Assembly: GCF_000279145.1 (NCBI RefSeq)
Contig: NC_018178.1
Span: forward strand, 1,798,001-1,862,000
Length of the DNA stretch: 64,000 nt
From: Melioribacter roseus P3M-2
GTDB taxonomy: Bacteria > Bacteroidota > Ignavibacteria > Ignavibacteriales > Melioribacteraceae
Reading direction: 5' to 3'
A program made the position numbers and the translations under genes. Positions 18,164-26,923 of this stretch are shown here, piece by piece; positions within the stretch are counted from its first letter, which is position 1; each line of letters begins with the position of its first letter. The notes under the pieces are model-generated. The model saw nothing but the letters and a program-made list of their open reading frames with translations. It ran no database searches and was not told the DNA's origin.

Positions 18164-19159
18164 TCAGAACAAATCGATTTTGCCGTTGATATGTTTGGAT
18201 TTATCGGTAATGTTGCCATACTGGTCAACTACGCCGACGTGGCAAATTCCGCATGCTTTGAGTTCGGCGTCTTCATGACCTGTAGGCGGTAAACCGTGAC
18301 AGGTGCCGCAAGCCGCCTGGCTTCCGTCCACTTGATTCCATTTGGGAGAAAAATTATTGCCGGTCATTTTATCGGCAGTATAGATAAACGGATAGTCGGA
18401 ATTTTCTTTTTTGAATTCGAAATTACCGTGGCAGTACGTATTGCTGCATGTATTGTTGGCAAAATCATAGGACGGATTAGAAGGTCCGGAAGATGTAAAC
18501 GCGCCGAAGATAACTTCCGCGTGCGGAGTATTGTCGATATGTCCCGGAGCTTCAAAACCGGATGGCAGTATATGGCATTCCATGCAGGAGACTTTTCCCG
18601 ACAATAACGAGGCATTCAAGTGAGCCTGGTGAGCTCCGACTCTGGGATCGGAAGTTTCTTTTGCGTTGTTGGTCGCTTGCGGCGGGGCTATGCTGCCGCC
18701 TTTGAAAAAGTCGCCGTGGCATGTGTTGCAGGCTTCGGGACCTCCAGCTTTATTGTGGCATGTCGTACAAGTTGGACTTGTAATTCCTCCGGCATAATCG
18801 TCGCCATGGCATTGAGCGCATTGCGACAGATCCCAGTTTGTGGATGCGATGAATCTGCCGTGGAAATTATCCGAACCCGGCAGCAATATCCCGTCAACAT
18901 GGACATTGATGGCGGGGTGACAATTTACGCAGCTTACGCCTGCAGTGCCTCCCGAATAATTCGAAGCATGGCATTGTTTGCAACTTTCCATACTATTATC
19001 TGTCAGCTTCTTGCCGTGGAAATTATCGGAGGATTGCGACAAAAATCCGGCGCCGTGAACGCTCAATTGAGCCGGCGGAGTAATATCCTCCTGAACATCG
19101 CTGCAGGAAGCTAAAACGAACAAAAGCGATAAAGCCAAATAATATTTAATATATTTCAT
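18164..19159 (-). CDS. Nonaheme c-type cytochrome lipoprotein with a CX4CH haem site
   Basis: Exported electron-transfer lipoprotein. The signal peptide ends in the lipobox LASC (cysteine near residue 19), predicting a lipid anchor, possibly in the outer membrane. It has eight CxxCH motifs (CKQCH, CVNCH, CAQCH, CTTCH, CNTCH, CMECH, CGTCH, CGICH) and one CSNTYCH site. The CX4CH followed by CxxCH pattern is known from Geobacter outer-surface cytochromes. It is the last gene of unit A, 15 bp after the 14-heme cytochrome. The proposed role, passing electrons across or outside the outer membrane, is inference. Confidence 0.85.
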   Translation of the reverse strand: MKYIKYYLALSLLFVLASCSDVQEDITPPAQLSVHGAGFLSQSSDNFHGKKLTDNSMESCKQCHASNYSGGTAGVSCVNCHPAINVHVDGILLPGSDNFHGRFIASTNWDLSQCAQCHGDDYAGGITSPTCTTCHNKAGGPEACNTCHGDFFKGGSIAPPQATNNAKETSDPRVGAHQAHLNASLLSGKVSCMECHILPSGFEAPGHIDNTPHAEVIFGAFTSSGPSNPSYDFANNTCSNTYCHGNFEFKKENSDYPFIYTADKMTGNNFSPKWNQVDGSQAACGTCHGLPPTGHEDAELKACGICHVGVVDQYGNITDKSKHINGKIDLF

Positions 19160-19174
19160 AGTCTACCCAAAAAT

Positions 19175-20380
19175 TTAATTGTGACAATAACCGCAGAATC
19201 CCACGCCTTTAATGCCGTCGGGTCGAGCGTTGGCGTCAGTATGGCACGAGTAGCATACGGAATTAAAATCGGAATGCCAATCGCCGTCGGAGCCGTTCAT
19301 GAATCCGCTCATGTGGGTTTTCGGGTTAGTTCCTTTAACGCCGTCGTTATCGACATGGCATAGAACGCAATTCGGGTCTGCGCCCTGAAGGTCGTGACAC
19401 GACGAACACGATTCAATATCCCGCTTAGCAAGGATTGCATGCTGTCCGCCTCCTGTGCCTACGCCGATTGTTACAAAATTCGGTTTGGAGTGCGAAGCCG
19501 GCATGGCACCTTCGAGCGCGTAATCGCCGCCGCCGTTATTATGGCACTCGGCGCAGAAGGTTTCTACCTGATGGCACGTCTGGCAATCGGCGGACTTTGT
19601 GTTTGCGTCGATACCGTGCGAAAAACGATAATTCAAATCATGAACCCGCGTCATCTGTTGCATCTTTGCGTCGTCTGTAAACTTATGCGGAGAATACGGA
19701 ACGTAAAAATCCGATTCGGTATTTGTTTCGGTCATCATGGTAGTTGAAACGTGACAAGCCTCGCAGAAACTATTGTCGTGACACATTTCGCAATTATTAT
19801 CCATTGCAGTAGCTTTGAATTTGTGAGCTTTGAAGAAGCCAACCTGCCGATGGTCTTCCGGAATTAAATCGACGGTCGAAATGTGACAGACTTCGCAGTC
19901 GCTTACCGCTACCGATTTATTGTTGTGGCAGGTAATACAACCGCTCATAGGCGGATTGACGCTCTTCGACTCAAAGCCGTATTCTACCTCGTCGAGCCCT
20001 TTATGGCATGCGGCGCATTCCATCTTTTGTTCGTTGATATGAAAACTGTGGTTGAATATCAACGTACTTTTTGTTTGAATCAGAGGCTCGAAAACATCTT
20101 CATAATGACACATTTGACAATTATCCGTATCCTCAACGTCGTGACACGTAGCGCAGACATCTTTTTCCGGCAATAGTCTGTCGTTGAGTTTTGTGCTGTT
20201 TGCCACATTTGTATGACACGACGCACAGTCTGTTACTTCACTATGAAGCTCGTGAGAAAATTTAATGACGTCTTTGTTGGTTTTACGTTGCTCGTTGCCT
20301 TTGTTCGCATCGATTGCTGCGACTGTAAGAAAAACAAGAATCAAAAGGCTGAGCGGCAGATAAATAAATTTTATTTTCAT
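19175..20380 (-). CDS. 14-heme c-type cytochrome
   Basis: Periplasmic or secreted multiheme cytochrome, 401 residues. An N-terminal hydrophobic stretch (FIYLPLSLLILVFLTVAAI) acts as signal peptide or anchor. I count 14 CxxCH motifs, from CASCH near residue 52 to CGYCH at the extreme C-terminus, plus many free histidines for bis-His ligation. That is one haem per about 29 residues. It lies 6 bp downstream of the outer-membrane barrel gene, suggesting the two proteins work together. No catalytic domain was recognised; electron transfer is the likely role. Confidence 0.88.
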   Translation of the reverse strand: MKIKFIYLPLSLLILVFLTVAAIDANKGNEQRKTNKDVIKFSHELHSEVTDCASCHTNVANSTKLNDRLLPEKDVCATCHDVEDTDNCQMCHYEDVFEPLIQTKSTLIFNHSFHINEQKMECAACHKGLDEVEYGFESKSVNPPMSGCITCHNNKSVAVSDCEVCHISTVDLIPEDHRQVGFFKAHKFKATAMDNNCEMCHDNSFCEACHVSTTMMTETNTESDFYVPYSPHKFTDDAKMQQMTRVHDLNYRFSHGIDANTKSADCQTCHQVETFCAECHNNGGGDYALEGAMPASHSKPNFVTIGVGTGGGQHAILAKRDIESCSSCHDLQGADPNCVLCHVDNDGVKGTNPKTHMSGFMNGSDGDWHSDFNSVCYSCHTDANARPDGIKGVGFCGYCHN

Positions 20381-20386
20381 AATGGT

Positions 20387-21652
20387 CTACAAGTTTGTAT
20401 TAAACAAGTAATTAACTTTGAATAAAACTCTGAAATCGTTTTTGTATATCTTGTTGTTGAAATACTGCGTTTGGAAATCGAAAGACAGAATTCTCCATGG
20501 CCTGAAGTTAAGTCCGGCCAGAAGAGCGGTTATGGAATTTGTCTCGTCGTCGCTAGAAAGTTTGTAGCTTGTATATGTAACTCCGACCGAAGGAGTAATT
20601 AATCCTTCCACAAACGACTTTGCCAAATAGAGTGAAGCGGCGTCGAGCTCTCCAGCGTCGCCTAAAGTCTTACGGTATGAAATCGAACCGTACTGCGTAG
20701 TAACGCCGAGACTCAATCGCGATGAGTGTTCGGAGTCGAATTTTACGTCGCCGTATTTGAAGAAGAGACGATATAGCCTCGAAATTTTATAGTCGAATCC
20801 GCCTTCGATTTCCTGGGAATTTCCGTAATCGAATACTGAGAAGATTGAATTATAGCGTATTCTGGGTTCTCTGTAATTATAATAAAAGTTGAGACCCAGT
20901 TTATCGGTTGCGTTAACTCTTCCGTCGAATTCGACTTTCGAAGTCACTTCGTAATTCAAATCATATTCGTAACGCGTGCTTACGTCGACGAGGTTGTTGT
21001 ATGAATAATACGCGTCGGCAGAGAGTAATTTGTATTGATTAGATTTCGATTGAATCAGAATTGTAACCGGATCGAGATTCTCGTCGAGGCGCTCGGCGTA
21101 ATAGTCGACCGACTTGAAATTCTTGTCGATATACGAAACGCCGAGACGGAAATTTTTTAATGCTACCGTTTCAAAACGACCTCCCATAATATAATCGTTG
21201 CTAAGGTCGTCGGTTAATTCGAGTTTTTGATAAGCCGGCAGGTTACCGCCGTAGAAACCTGTCAGCGAAAATCCGGCATATTTTAATTTGAGATTAATAC
21301 CGTCGAAAAGACCGCCGGCTACAGGAGTAAAGAGCGGCTGTCTTCCTAATTTTACGGTTGCAATGCCGAAAAGATCGCGCGCTTCGAGATAGAGATTATA
21401 AAAACGAACTCGGGGATCGGCGTCGAGCGCATTGCCCAGATTGCTTTCGAAATTAAAACGCGTACGCAAAGAGAACTTCGAGTAATTTGCGTTTAGATTT
21501 AAAGCCTGATACGTTCTGAAAAAAGTTTCAGATGAACTGGCGGTATTATATCTTTCGAACGAATAAAACGAAGACGTAATTCTGCCGTTAATATTTTGAG
21601 CGTTTACCAAGAACGGCAGGAATAGAAAGAATATTATTAATAACCTTTTCAT
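20387..21652 (-). CDS. Outer-membrane beta-barrel protein within cytochrome cluster
   Basis: 421 residues with a signal peptide (MKRLLIIFFLFLPFLVNAQ), then alternating hydrophobic/polar strands rich in aromatic and Tyr/Arg residues (FSLRTRFNFES, VRFYNLYLEARD, FDFQTQYFNN). It ends in VNYLFNTNL, all typical of a porin-like barrel. It lies between a tetraheme and a 14-heme cytochrome gene with gaps of 6-9 bp. By analogy with porin-cytochrome conduits (MtrB, Pcc porins) it may hold a cytochrome across the outer membrane; this is inference, as I see no direct homology to those porins. Confidence 0.75.
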   Translation of the reverse strand: MKRLLIIFFLFLPFLVNAQNINGRITSSFYSFERYNTASSSETFFRTYQALNLNANYSKFSLRTRFNFESNLGNALDADPRVRFYNLYLEARDLFGIATVKLGRQPLFTPVAGGLFDGINLKLKYAGFSLTGFYGGNLPAYQKLELTDDLSNDYIMGGRFETVALKNFRLGVSYIDKNFKSVDYYAERLDENLDPVTILIQSKSNQYKLLSADAYYSYNNLVDVSTRYEYDLNYEVTSKVEFDGRVNATDKLGLNFYYNYREPRIRYNSIFSVFDYGNSQEIEGGFDYKISRLYRLFFKYGDVKFDSEHSSRLSLGVTTQYGSISYRKTLGDAGELDAASLYLAKSFVEGLITPSVGVTYTSYKLSSDDETNSITALLAGLNFRPWRILSFDFQTQYFNNKIYKNDFRVLFKVNYLFNTNL

Positions 21653-21661
21653 GTTCTGCCT

Positions 21662-22207
21662 TTATTTTTTGGGGACAGGGTGCGCAATTTGAGGCCACAT
21701 TTTCGCAAAATCGAATTCTTTGTAGGTCGGACTTTCTTCGTTGTGGCAAGTTTTGCAATATTTTTCGATTTCGGCTTCGTCTTTCCAGATTCTCAAACCG
21801 TTTTTAACGGATTCTTCGCGACTTTTCATAACTTTCATCGATTTGTAGTCTTCTCCGGGACCGTGGCAGGTTTCGCATTGAACGCCGTCTTCAACTGAGA
21901 ATTTTTTGCCGAGTAATTTTTTGTCCACATCGTAACCGCTTGCGTGGCATTTAAGACATTGGGGATTTTCAACGGCTTTAACTTCTCCGGAAAGTTTATT
22001 TGCTTCTTCAGTTAACAGTGTTTTGTAAGCGTTGGCATGTTTGCTGTTTTGCCAGATTTTCAATTGTTCGCCTTGCTTTTCGTTTTTGTGGCACATACCG
22101 CATGCTTCTGCGCCTATATACCCGTGTTCCTGTGCGTTCATGGTATCCGGCAACAAAAAGAAACATAGAACTGCAACTATGGTAAGGGTAATACCATTTC
22201 TAAACAT
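21662..22207 (-). CDS. Tetraheme cytochrome c554-like protein
   Basis: Exported tetraheme cytochrome with CGMCH, CLKCH, CETCH and CKTCH sites and the spacing and context (GAEACGMCHKNEK, IWQNSKHANAY, CLKCHASGYD, GVQCETCHGPG) of the cytochrome c554 family. An upstream in-frame start at 22264 exists, but ATG 22207 is preceded by GGAGGAAA and begins a normal signal peptide ending NAQ, so I use it; 181 residues. It probably passes electrons between the CbcL-like quinol enzyme encoded upstream and the larger cytochromes downstream. Confidence 0.87.
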   Translation of the reverse strand: MFRNGITLTIVAVLCFFLLPDTMNAQEHGYIGAEACGMCHKNEKQGEQLKIWQNSKHANAYKTLLTEEANKLSGEVKAVENPQCLKCHASGYDVDKKLLGKKFSVEDGVQCETCHGPGEDYKSMKVMKSREESVKNGLRIWKDEAEIEKYCKTCHNEESPTYKEFDFAKMWPQIAHPVPKK

Positions 22208-22289
22208 ATTTCCTCCGCGCTTTATTGATAGTTGTTTATTTAATTTATGTTGAATATAGCTCAATCAATATTAAGAGGCAACCGTCTTA

Positions 22290-22742
22290 TTATCTTTGTT
22301 TATCTCCTTCTTCTTCAGGATTCAATTTGTTTTCGAGCCACAATCTCAATTCCGGATCGTTTTCGAGTTCTTTGTCGAAAACGGCGTCGGGGTCGAGATT
22401 GTTTTCACTCAATGTTTTTGTAAATAGAAGCGTAGAATTGCTGAGTCGTTTTTCTTCTCTTTTCCCGGCTTTATATTCTTTCCATTCTAGAAGAACTTTT
22501 CTGAAATGTTTTTCGTGATGATGTCTGTAGTTTTTGAGCGTCATTTTACCGTCGATCCAGGTCAAACTCATCGGGTATTCATGCGGATGGAAAATCACAA
22601 AGAACCAATGCCATACCAAAATAGCAAGCGTAGCAAGAATGGCTTCGTAGAAATGGATCAGTTCGCTAACTTTAATCAACCATACGGGAGCCCAGTCGCC
22701 GACTACCGTCGGGAACCAGAGAATAAATCCTGTGGCGCCCAT
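22290..22742 (-). pseudogene. C-terminal part of frameshifted CbcL-like protein (cytochrome b transmembrane helices 3-4)
   Basis: This reading frame is not an independent gene: its first ATG falls inside a transmembrane helix. The same frame stays open upstream to about 22811 and encodes the missing continuation of the gene at 22760-24694 (YTEKAEYWALIWGTVIMG...). It supplies helix 3, helix 4 with haem-ligand histidines (ELIHFYEA, LVWHWFFVIFHPHEYP) and a charged cytoplasmic tail. Inserting one A in the minus-strand run at 22812-22816 joins the two frames. See the paired entry. Confidence 0.8.
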
Positions 22743-22759
22743 TATTACAGTGCCCCATA

Positions 22760-24694
22760 TTAAAGCCCAATATTCCGCTTTTTCGGTATAATCGTATTTG
22801 TCGTAAATCGGTTTTTCTTTTTAATTCTCAGATAATAAAGTATGGTGTCCCTTGCTTCGATAATGTCGGTATGTTTCGGCAATAGATTTTTGAGAACGTC
22901 TCTTCCGCGGGCAGTGAAAAGAAGATAGAAAACGTGATAAACGCCTACGCCGATCATCACGACAGCCGCGCCGCGGTGAATATATTGGCGCACGGTTTCA
23001 GTCATTCCGAAATACATCAAGAGCTCAGCCCACCAGCTTGTGTGGTACTTGAGAGCAAATCCAGTTATTGCCAGAACTATGAACGAAACTAGCAACAGAA
23101 AATGTTGAACGACCTCGCTCTTTGTAAAACGCGGTATTGTAATTTCTTTTTCGGTTCTTTTTTTCTTCTTTTTAATTTCATATAAGAAGATAAGCAGATT
23201 GTGCAATATCATACCGCCGATAACCGATACAATCAGCCAGAAATAAATATCGGTAACAATTTTTTCAACTTTTGCGGCTTCTTCATTTATAGTAACGTGA
23301 GAATAACTTTGGGAAAATACGGGGGTCGCTTCCGGATGACATTTTTGACAGGTTTCAGTTACGTTTGAAATATTTACTTTGGATTCCGGATGTTCCTTAG
23401 GCAAAATTTTATGAACCCCGTGACAATCGACGCACATAGCGGCGTCTTTATCGCCCCGCATTACCGCTAGCCCGTGATAGCTGTCCTGATACGATCTAGC
23501 CTGATTGCCGTTGATTCCGAAACGTTCGGCAATGCGCGGATTTTCGTGGCAAACCATACAGGTTTTTTGCTGTATTTTACGCGTTTCGGCTCTTTTATCG
23601 CCGCCTGAAATCGGCGTTATGTCGTGCTCGTTATGGCAGTCGTTGCAAACAGGAGATTCGCGATAGCCTTTTTTAGCGCGAATCCAGTGAATCGATTCCA
23701 TATATTCTTCGGCTTCTTTTTCGTGGCATTGACCGCATGTTTCAGGCAGATTGAAAGACGATATCTTGGAACCCTGCTGAACTTTGTTTTTTATATCGTG
23801 AACGCCGTGGCAGGTTGTGCAAGTGGCTCCTTTATTGCCTTCCTTTACCATCATGCCGTGTACCGAGGCACTGTATTTCAGACCCGGACTTACCAAACCG
23901 ATATCGTATTTTTTTGCCATCTCCGGATTGTCGTGACACTTACTGCAAGTAGTTCCGATATTAACCGGATTCACAGGACTCGAGGGGTGGTCGACTTTTT
24001 TGATATTATGCGAACCGTGACAGTCCCAGCATTTAGCCGCGTCGTCAATGCCTTCGCTCAAAGCTATTCCATGGATGCTTTCTTTGTGCTGAGCGGCAAT
24101 ATCCACATGGCATAGATAGCAGTTCGCAACTTCCGTAATTTTTAGATTTTTCGGGTGTTTAGAAATATTTTGAGCGATATAGCTGTGGCAGTCTGCACAC
24201 TCGAGCTTGCTGTGAACGGAAGTGGGCAGCGTTAATTTAACGTCTTCCTTTTTGTGACAGCTGAGGCAATTGTCTTTACTTATCTTTTCGGCATGATAAC
24301 TCGTAAGCAGAGGTTTGGCTTCGTGGCATTTCGAACAGTAGGTTCTCGAATTCGTTGACAATGAATTCGACGGCTTTTTGACATTATGCGAGCCGTGACA
24401 GGAAACGCATCCCGGCGCGTTTTTAATTTTCAACCTGTGATGGATGTCGTTTTCGACCGAAGCCATCTTGTCGTCATGGCACATTGTACAATCGACCTTT
24501 TCGGCGCCTTTGTCCATATGTTCTTCGTCTACTACATCCTGATGACAATCCTGACATTCGATAGCTTCGAAATGGACGGATTTTTCGATGCTTACTTCGT
24601 GACAGTCGAGGCAATTAAAATCTTGAGCATTTAATTCATGGTTAAATAATATAAATAGAGAACACGCAGTAAAAAGAACGGCTTTACGAATCAT
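22760..24694 (-). CDS. 16-heme cytochrome c fused to cytochrome b domain (CbcL-like), frameshifted
   Basis: Probable inner-membrane quinol oxidase of the periplasmic cytochrome network. It has a signal peptide (HELNAQ), then 16 CxxCH motifs over about 450 residues (CLDCH to CQKCH). Then come a transmembrane anchor near residue 490 and the first two helices of a diheme b-type domain (VVQHFLLLVSFIVLAITGFAL, IHRGAAVVMIGVGVYHVFYL). After KKKN the frame runs off into FTTNTIIPKKRNIGL and stops at 22760, while the true continuation is in another frame. The domain order matches Geobacter CbcL, which has fewer haems. GGAG precedes the start. First gene of unit A. Confidence 0.85.
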   Translation of the reverse strand: MIRKAVLFTACSLFILFNHELNAQDFNCLDCHEVSIEKSVHFEAIECQDCHQDVVDEEHMDKGAEKVDCTMCHDDKMASVENDIHHRLKIKNAPGCVSCHGSHNVKKPSNSLSTNSRTYCSKCHEAKPLLTSYHAEKISKDNCLSCHKKEDVKLTLPTSVHSKLECADCHSYIAQNISKHPKNLKITEVANCYLCHVDIAAQHKESIHGIALSEGIDDAAKCWDCHGSHNIKKVDHPSSPVNPVNIGTTCSKCHDNPEMAKKYDIGLVSPGLKYSASVHGMMVKEGNKGATCTTCHGVHDIKNKVQQGSKISSFNLPETCGQCHEKEAEEYMESIHWIRAKKGYRESPVCNDCHNEHDITPISGGDKRAETRKIQQKTCMVCHENPRIAERFGINGNQARSYQDSYHGLAVMRGDKDAAMCVDCHGVHKILPKEHPESKVNISNVTETCQKCHPEATPVFSQSYSHVTINEEAAKVEKIVTDIYFWLIVSVIGGMILHNLLIFLYEIKKKKKRTEKEITIPRFTKSEVVQHFLLLVSFIVLAITGFALKYHTSWWAELLMYFGMTETVRQYIHRGAAVVMIGVGVYHVFYLLFTARGRDVLKNLLPKHTDIIEARDTILYYLRIKKKNRFTTNTIIPKKRNIGL

Positions 24695-24898
24695 TTAGTC
24701 TCCAGATAATTTATGCGAAAGTAAAAGTAATCAAATATCGTGCTGAAAAAATGAACGGCTTAAAATTCGAAATTCTATCCGATAATCCGTTTTCTTTATT
24801 AATAATGAGAATCTATTTTCGTATTAATAAGATAATGGACTTATATATCCTGTCTAAAAATATTTACTGGGGAGGATTAAGTCAATAAAAATTTTGAT

Positions 24899-24930
24899 TA
24901 AAAAAATCCCGCAGTTTTTGCTGCGGGATT
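24899..24930 (-). terminator. Strong intrinsic terminator of cytochrome unit B
   Basis: AATCCCGCAG (24905-24914) pairs with CTGCGGGATT (24921-24930) around a 6-base loop. On the minus strand it is followed by a T-run, 8 bp after the last response-regulator stop. It separates units A and B; the rest of the 24695-24898 gap holds no gene I can support and presumably contains the unit A promoter. Confidence 0.85.
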
Positions 24931-24937
24931 AATCGAG

Positions 24938-26080
24938 TTATTTTTCGAAAAAAGAGCCCGCGACCAAATACCAGTCTTTATCTTCCAGATTTTCGATTCC
25001 GCTGAATGAGCCCTCTGTGCCGTTTGCGCTTTTGACTTTATCTTTAAAAGTTTCGAGATATCTGTCGATTTCTTCCTGGTAGAAAGCCACCGCGCTTTTG
25101 CCGATTTTTAGCTCGGCGAGTTCGGATTCCAAATTGTCCGCATCGAGCGTGCAAATCCAGTGTTTACCGTAAGGAGTAATGTCGAGCAGATCGATGTTTT
25201 CTCTCAACTCGTTGTTTATTGCTTTTACCTGTCCGCTTAAGGGCGAGGCAAATTTGATTACCCGGTTTTTTTGAATCAGACTGAACAAAGTCTGTCCTTT
25301 TTTAATAGTCATACCGAGATTCGGAAATTCGATATTGTCGATTTTACCGACGATTTTCTTGGCAAAATCGTCGATACCGATTCTGGCGGCACCCTCCTCG
25401 GTAATTGCAGCCCAGCAGTGATTTTCCGAAATAAAAACTCCGCCCGGAATCGAGAATTCACCGCGCCCGATTTTTTCGGTCTCCGGCAAATGAGAAATGT
25501 GAACCCGGGGCTTGAGCTGTTTTTTGATACGCTCCTGTCTTTTAATGAGGCATTTTTTGGTGAAATCGAGCAACTCGTCTTCTGTAAACGGCTTTTGAAC
25601 GTAATCCATAGCTCCGTATTTCATACATTCCACGGCCGATTCAACGGTGGCATAACCGGTGATGATTATTACGTCGATATCGGGTCTCAGGTGTTTTATC
25701 GTCTTGGTTACCTCTACGCCGTCCATTTCGGGCATCTTCAGATCTGTAAATACGAAATCGTAATGATGACTTTGAACAAGAGTTATTGCTTCGGGACCCG
25801 AATTAACGGTGTCGACCGAGTAGCCGTCGAGCACCAATATTTTCCTGAAACTGTCGAGCACCACGTCTTCGTCGTCGACGCAAAGGATTCGGGCTTTGGG
25901 ATTTTGCACTTCGGCTCTCTTTAAGGTTTTGACTTCTTTGCCGTAATCTACATTCACGACTTCGGCAAGAACGGCTTCTCTTTCCTTGCGGAGTTTTGAC
26001 TCTTCATATTTTTTGATGAATATTCTGATTAAAACGTCCGCAATTATTAGCACGATTAAAAGTAATACGAATAGCGACAT
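24938..26080 (-). CDS. Membrane-anchored response regulator with GcvH-like output domain
   Basis: N-terminal transmembrane helix (residues 3-23), a short linker, a receiver domain (about 64-180; acidic pair D69-D70, phospho-acceptor D113 in FTDLKMPEMDG, conserved K in VQKPFT). The C-terminal region (about 205-340) resembles glycine-cleavage H protein: WAAITEEGAARIGIDDFA, GMTIKKGQTLFSL, ASPLSGQVKAINNELREN, PYGKHWICTLD. At the position where GcvH carries its lipoyl-lysine I find Asn in QKNRVIKFASP, so lipoylation is doubtful. There is no DNA-binding domain. It sits with the histidine kinase and a paralogue at 26105, so probably acts in the same redox-signalling pathway. Confidence 0.8.
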   Translation of the reverse strand: MSLFVLLLIVLIIADVLIRIFIKKYEESKLRKEREAVLAEVVNVDYGKEVKTLKRAEVQNPKARILCVDDEDVVLDSFRKILVLDGYSVDTVNSGPEAITLVQSHHYDFVFTDLKMPEMDGVEVTKTIKHLRPDIDVIIITGYATVESAVECMKYGAMDYVQKPFTEDELLDFTKKCLIKRQERIKKQLKPRVHISHLPETEKIGRGEFSIPGGVFISENHCWAAITEEGAARIGIDDFAKKIVGKIDNIEFPNLGMTIKKGQTLFSLIQKNRVIKFASPLSGQVKAINNELRENIDLLDITPYGKHWICTLDADNLESELAELKIGKSAVAFYQEEIDRYLETFKDKVKSANGTEGSFSGIENLEDKDWYLVAGSFFEK

Positions 26081-26104
26081 ATCTATTTCTCCTGTTGTTA
26101 AAAA

Positions 26105-26923
26105 TTATCTGTCGGAACTGCACGGAATTAAATATTCGATTTCATCTTTCATATTCACAGGGATCACTTTATAGAACCATCCTTCGAAATACGGGTCTTT
26201 TTCGATTAATCCGGGTTTTTCGAGCAATTTCTCGTTTCGATCGATGATGCGACAACTTGCGGGCATGCTTAAACTGTGTATTAAGCCGTCGCTGTCGGTT
26301 ATGTAGGCAGCCGCCGAAGCCTGTAAAATTTTGTCGTTAATTTGAAGGAGCTCAATCTTTTGGACGCCTTCTATTAATTTAACGAATAGATCCGTTGCGC
26401 CCGTAACGAAACTGCCGTATGAAAATTCTTCGTTTATCATATTGACCGGCAGATCGGGCTTTATCCACGAGCCGTATCCGAAACGATAGTATTTGGAAGG
26501 ACAGGGCACATAGAGCAAATCGTTCTTGTTTTTAACCGCTTTGCGATTCAGTTTACTAAAGGCCATACCTCTTTTGATAACGGCGGAAAGTTCGTCGATT
26601 GTAAAAGGTTTGGGAAGAAAATCGAACGCGCCGAGCTTTATCGACTTTACCGCCATCTCCGGAGTCGTATAACCGGTAATCATTATGACGGGAGAGTCGA
26701 ATCCGCCAGAGCCGATCGACTTGAGAATTTCAAAACCGTCTTTGTCGGGCAGCATAATGTCGCAAATAACCAGGTTGTATTTGTTTCCTTTGATTTTTTG
26801 CATAGCCGCTTCGTAAGTCTCGGCCGAATCAGACGTAAGATTGTTGAGCTTGCATATTTTAATAATGGAATCGATTATGACCGATTCGTCGTCGATTATC
26901 AATATGTCGAAATTGTTATTCAT
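26105..26923 (-). CDS. Response regulator with GcvH-like output domain
   Basis: Receiver domain at residues 5-120 (phospho-acceptor D55 in ICDIMLPDKDG, MITGYTT, PKPFTIDEL). The C-terminal region again resembles GcvH, with ILQASAAAYITDSDG, then SMPASCRIIDRNEKL, then DPYFEGWFYKVIP, close to the H-protein signature DPYGEGW. There is no lysine in a clear lipoyl position and no HTH. ATG at 26923 is preferred to an in-frame codon at 26962, since it gives MNNNFDILIIDDES. It overlaps the histidine-kinase stop by eight bases, implying coupled translation. Confidence 0.82.
   Translation of the reverse strand: MNNNFDILIIDDESVIIDSIIKICKLNNLTSDSAETYEAAMQKIKGNKYNLVICDIMLPDKDGFEILKSIGSGGFDSPVIMITGYTTPEMAVKSIKLGAFDFLPKPFTIDELSAVIKRGMAFSKLNRKAVKNKNDLLYVPCPSKYYRFGYGSWIKPDLPVNMINEEFSYGSFVTGATDLFVKLIEGVQKIELLQINDKILQASAAAYITDSDGLIHSLSMPASCRIIDRNEKLLEKPGLIEKDPYFEGWFYKVIPVNMKDEIEYLIPCSSDR

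Noticed and set aside
18620-19114. Plus-strand 164-codon frame opposite the nonaheme cytochrome
   Set aside because: Shadow of CxxCH-rich coding sequence; no ribosome site or known motif.
22290-22742. Independent small cytochrome b gene
   Set aside because: Its first ATG is inside a transmembrane helix and the frame continues upstream as the missing part of the 16-heme protein.
22812-22818. Programmed -1 frameshift at G_AAA_AAC
   Set aside because: First base of the heptamer breaks the XXXYYYZ rule and I saw no obvious stimulatory stem downstream; an indel explains it more simply.
24695-24898. Small RNA or riboswitch in the gap between cytochrome units
   Set aside because: No recognisable aptamer fold; the only clear structure is the unit B terminator.
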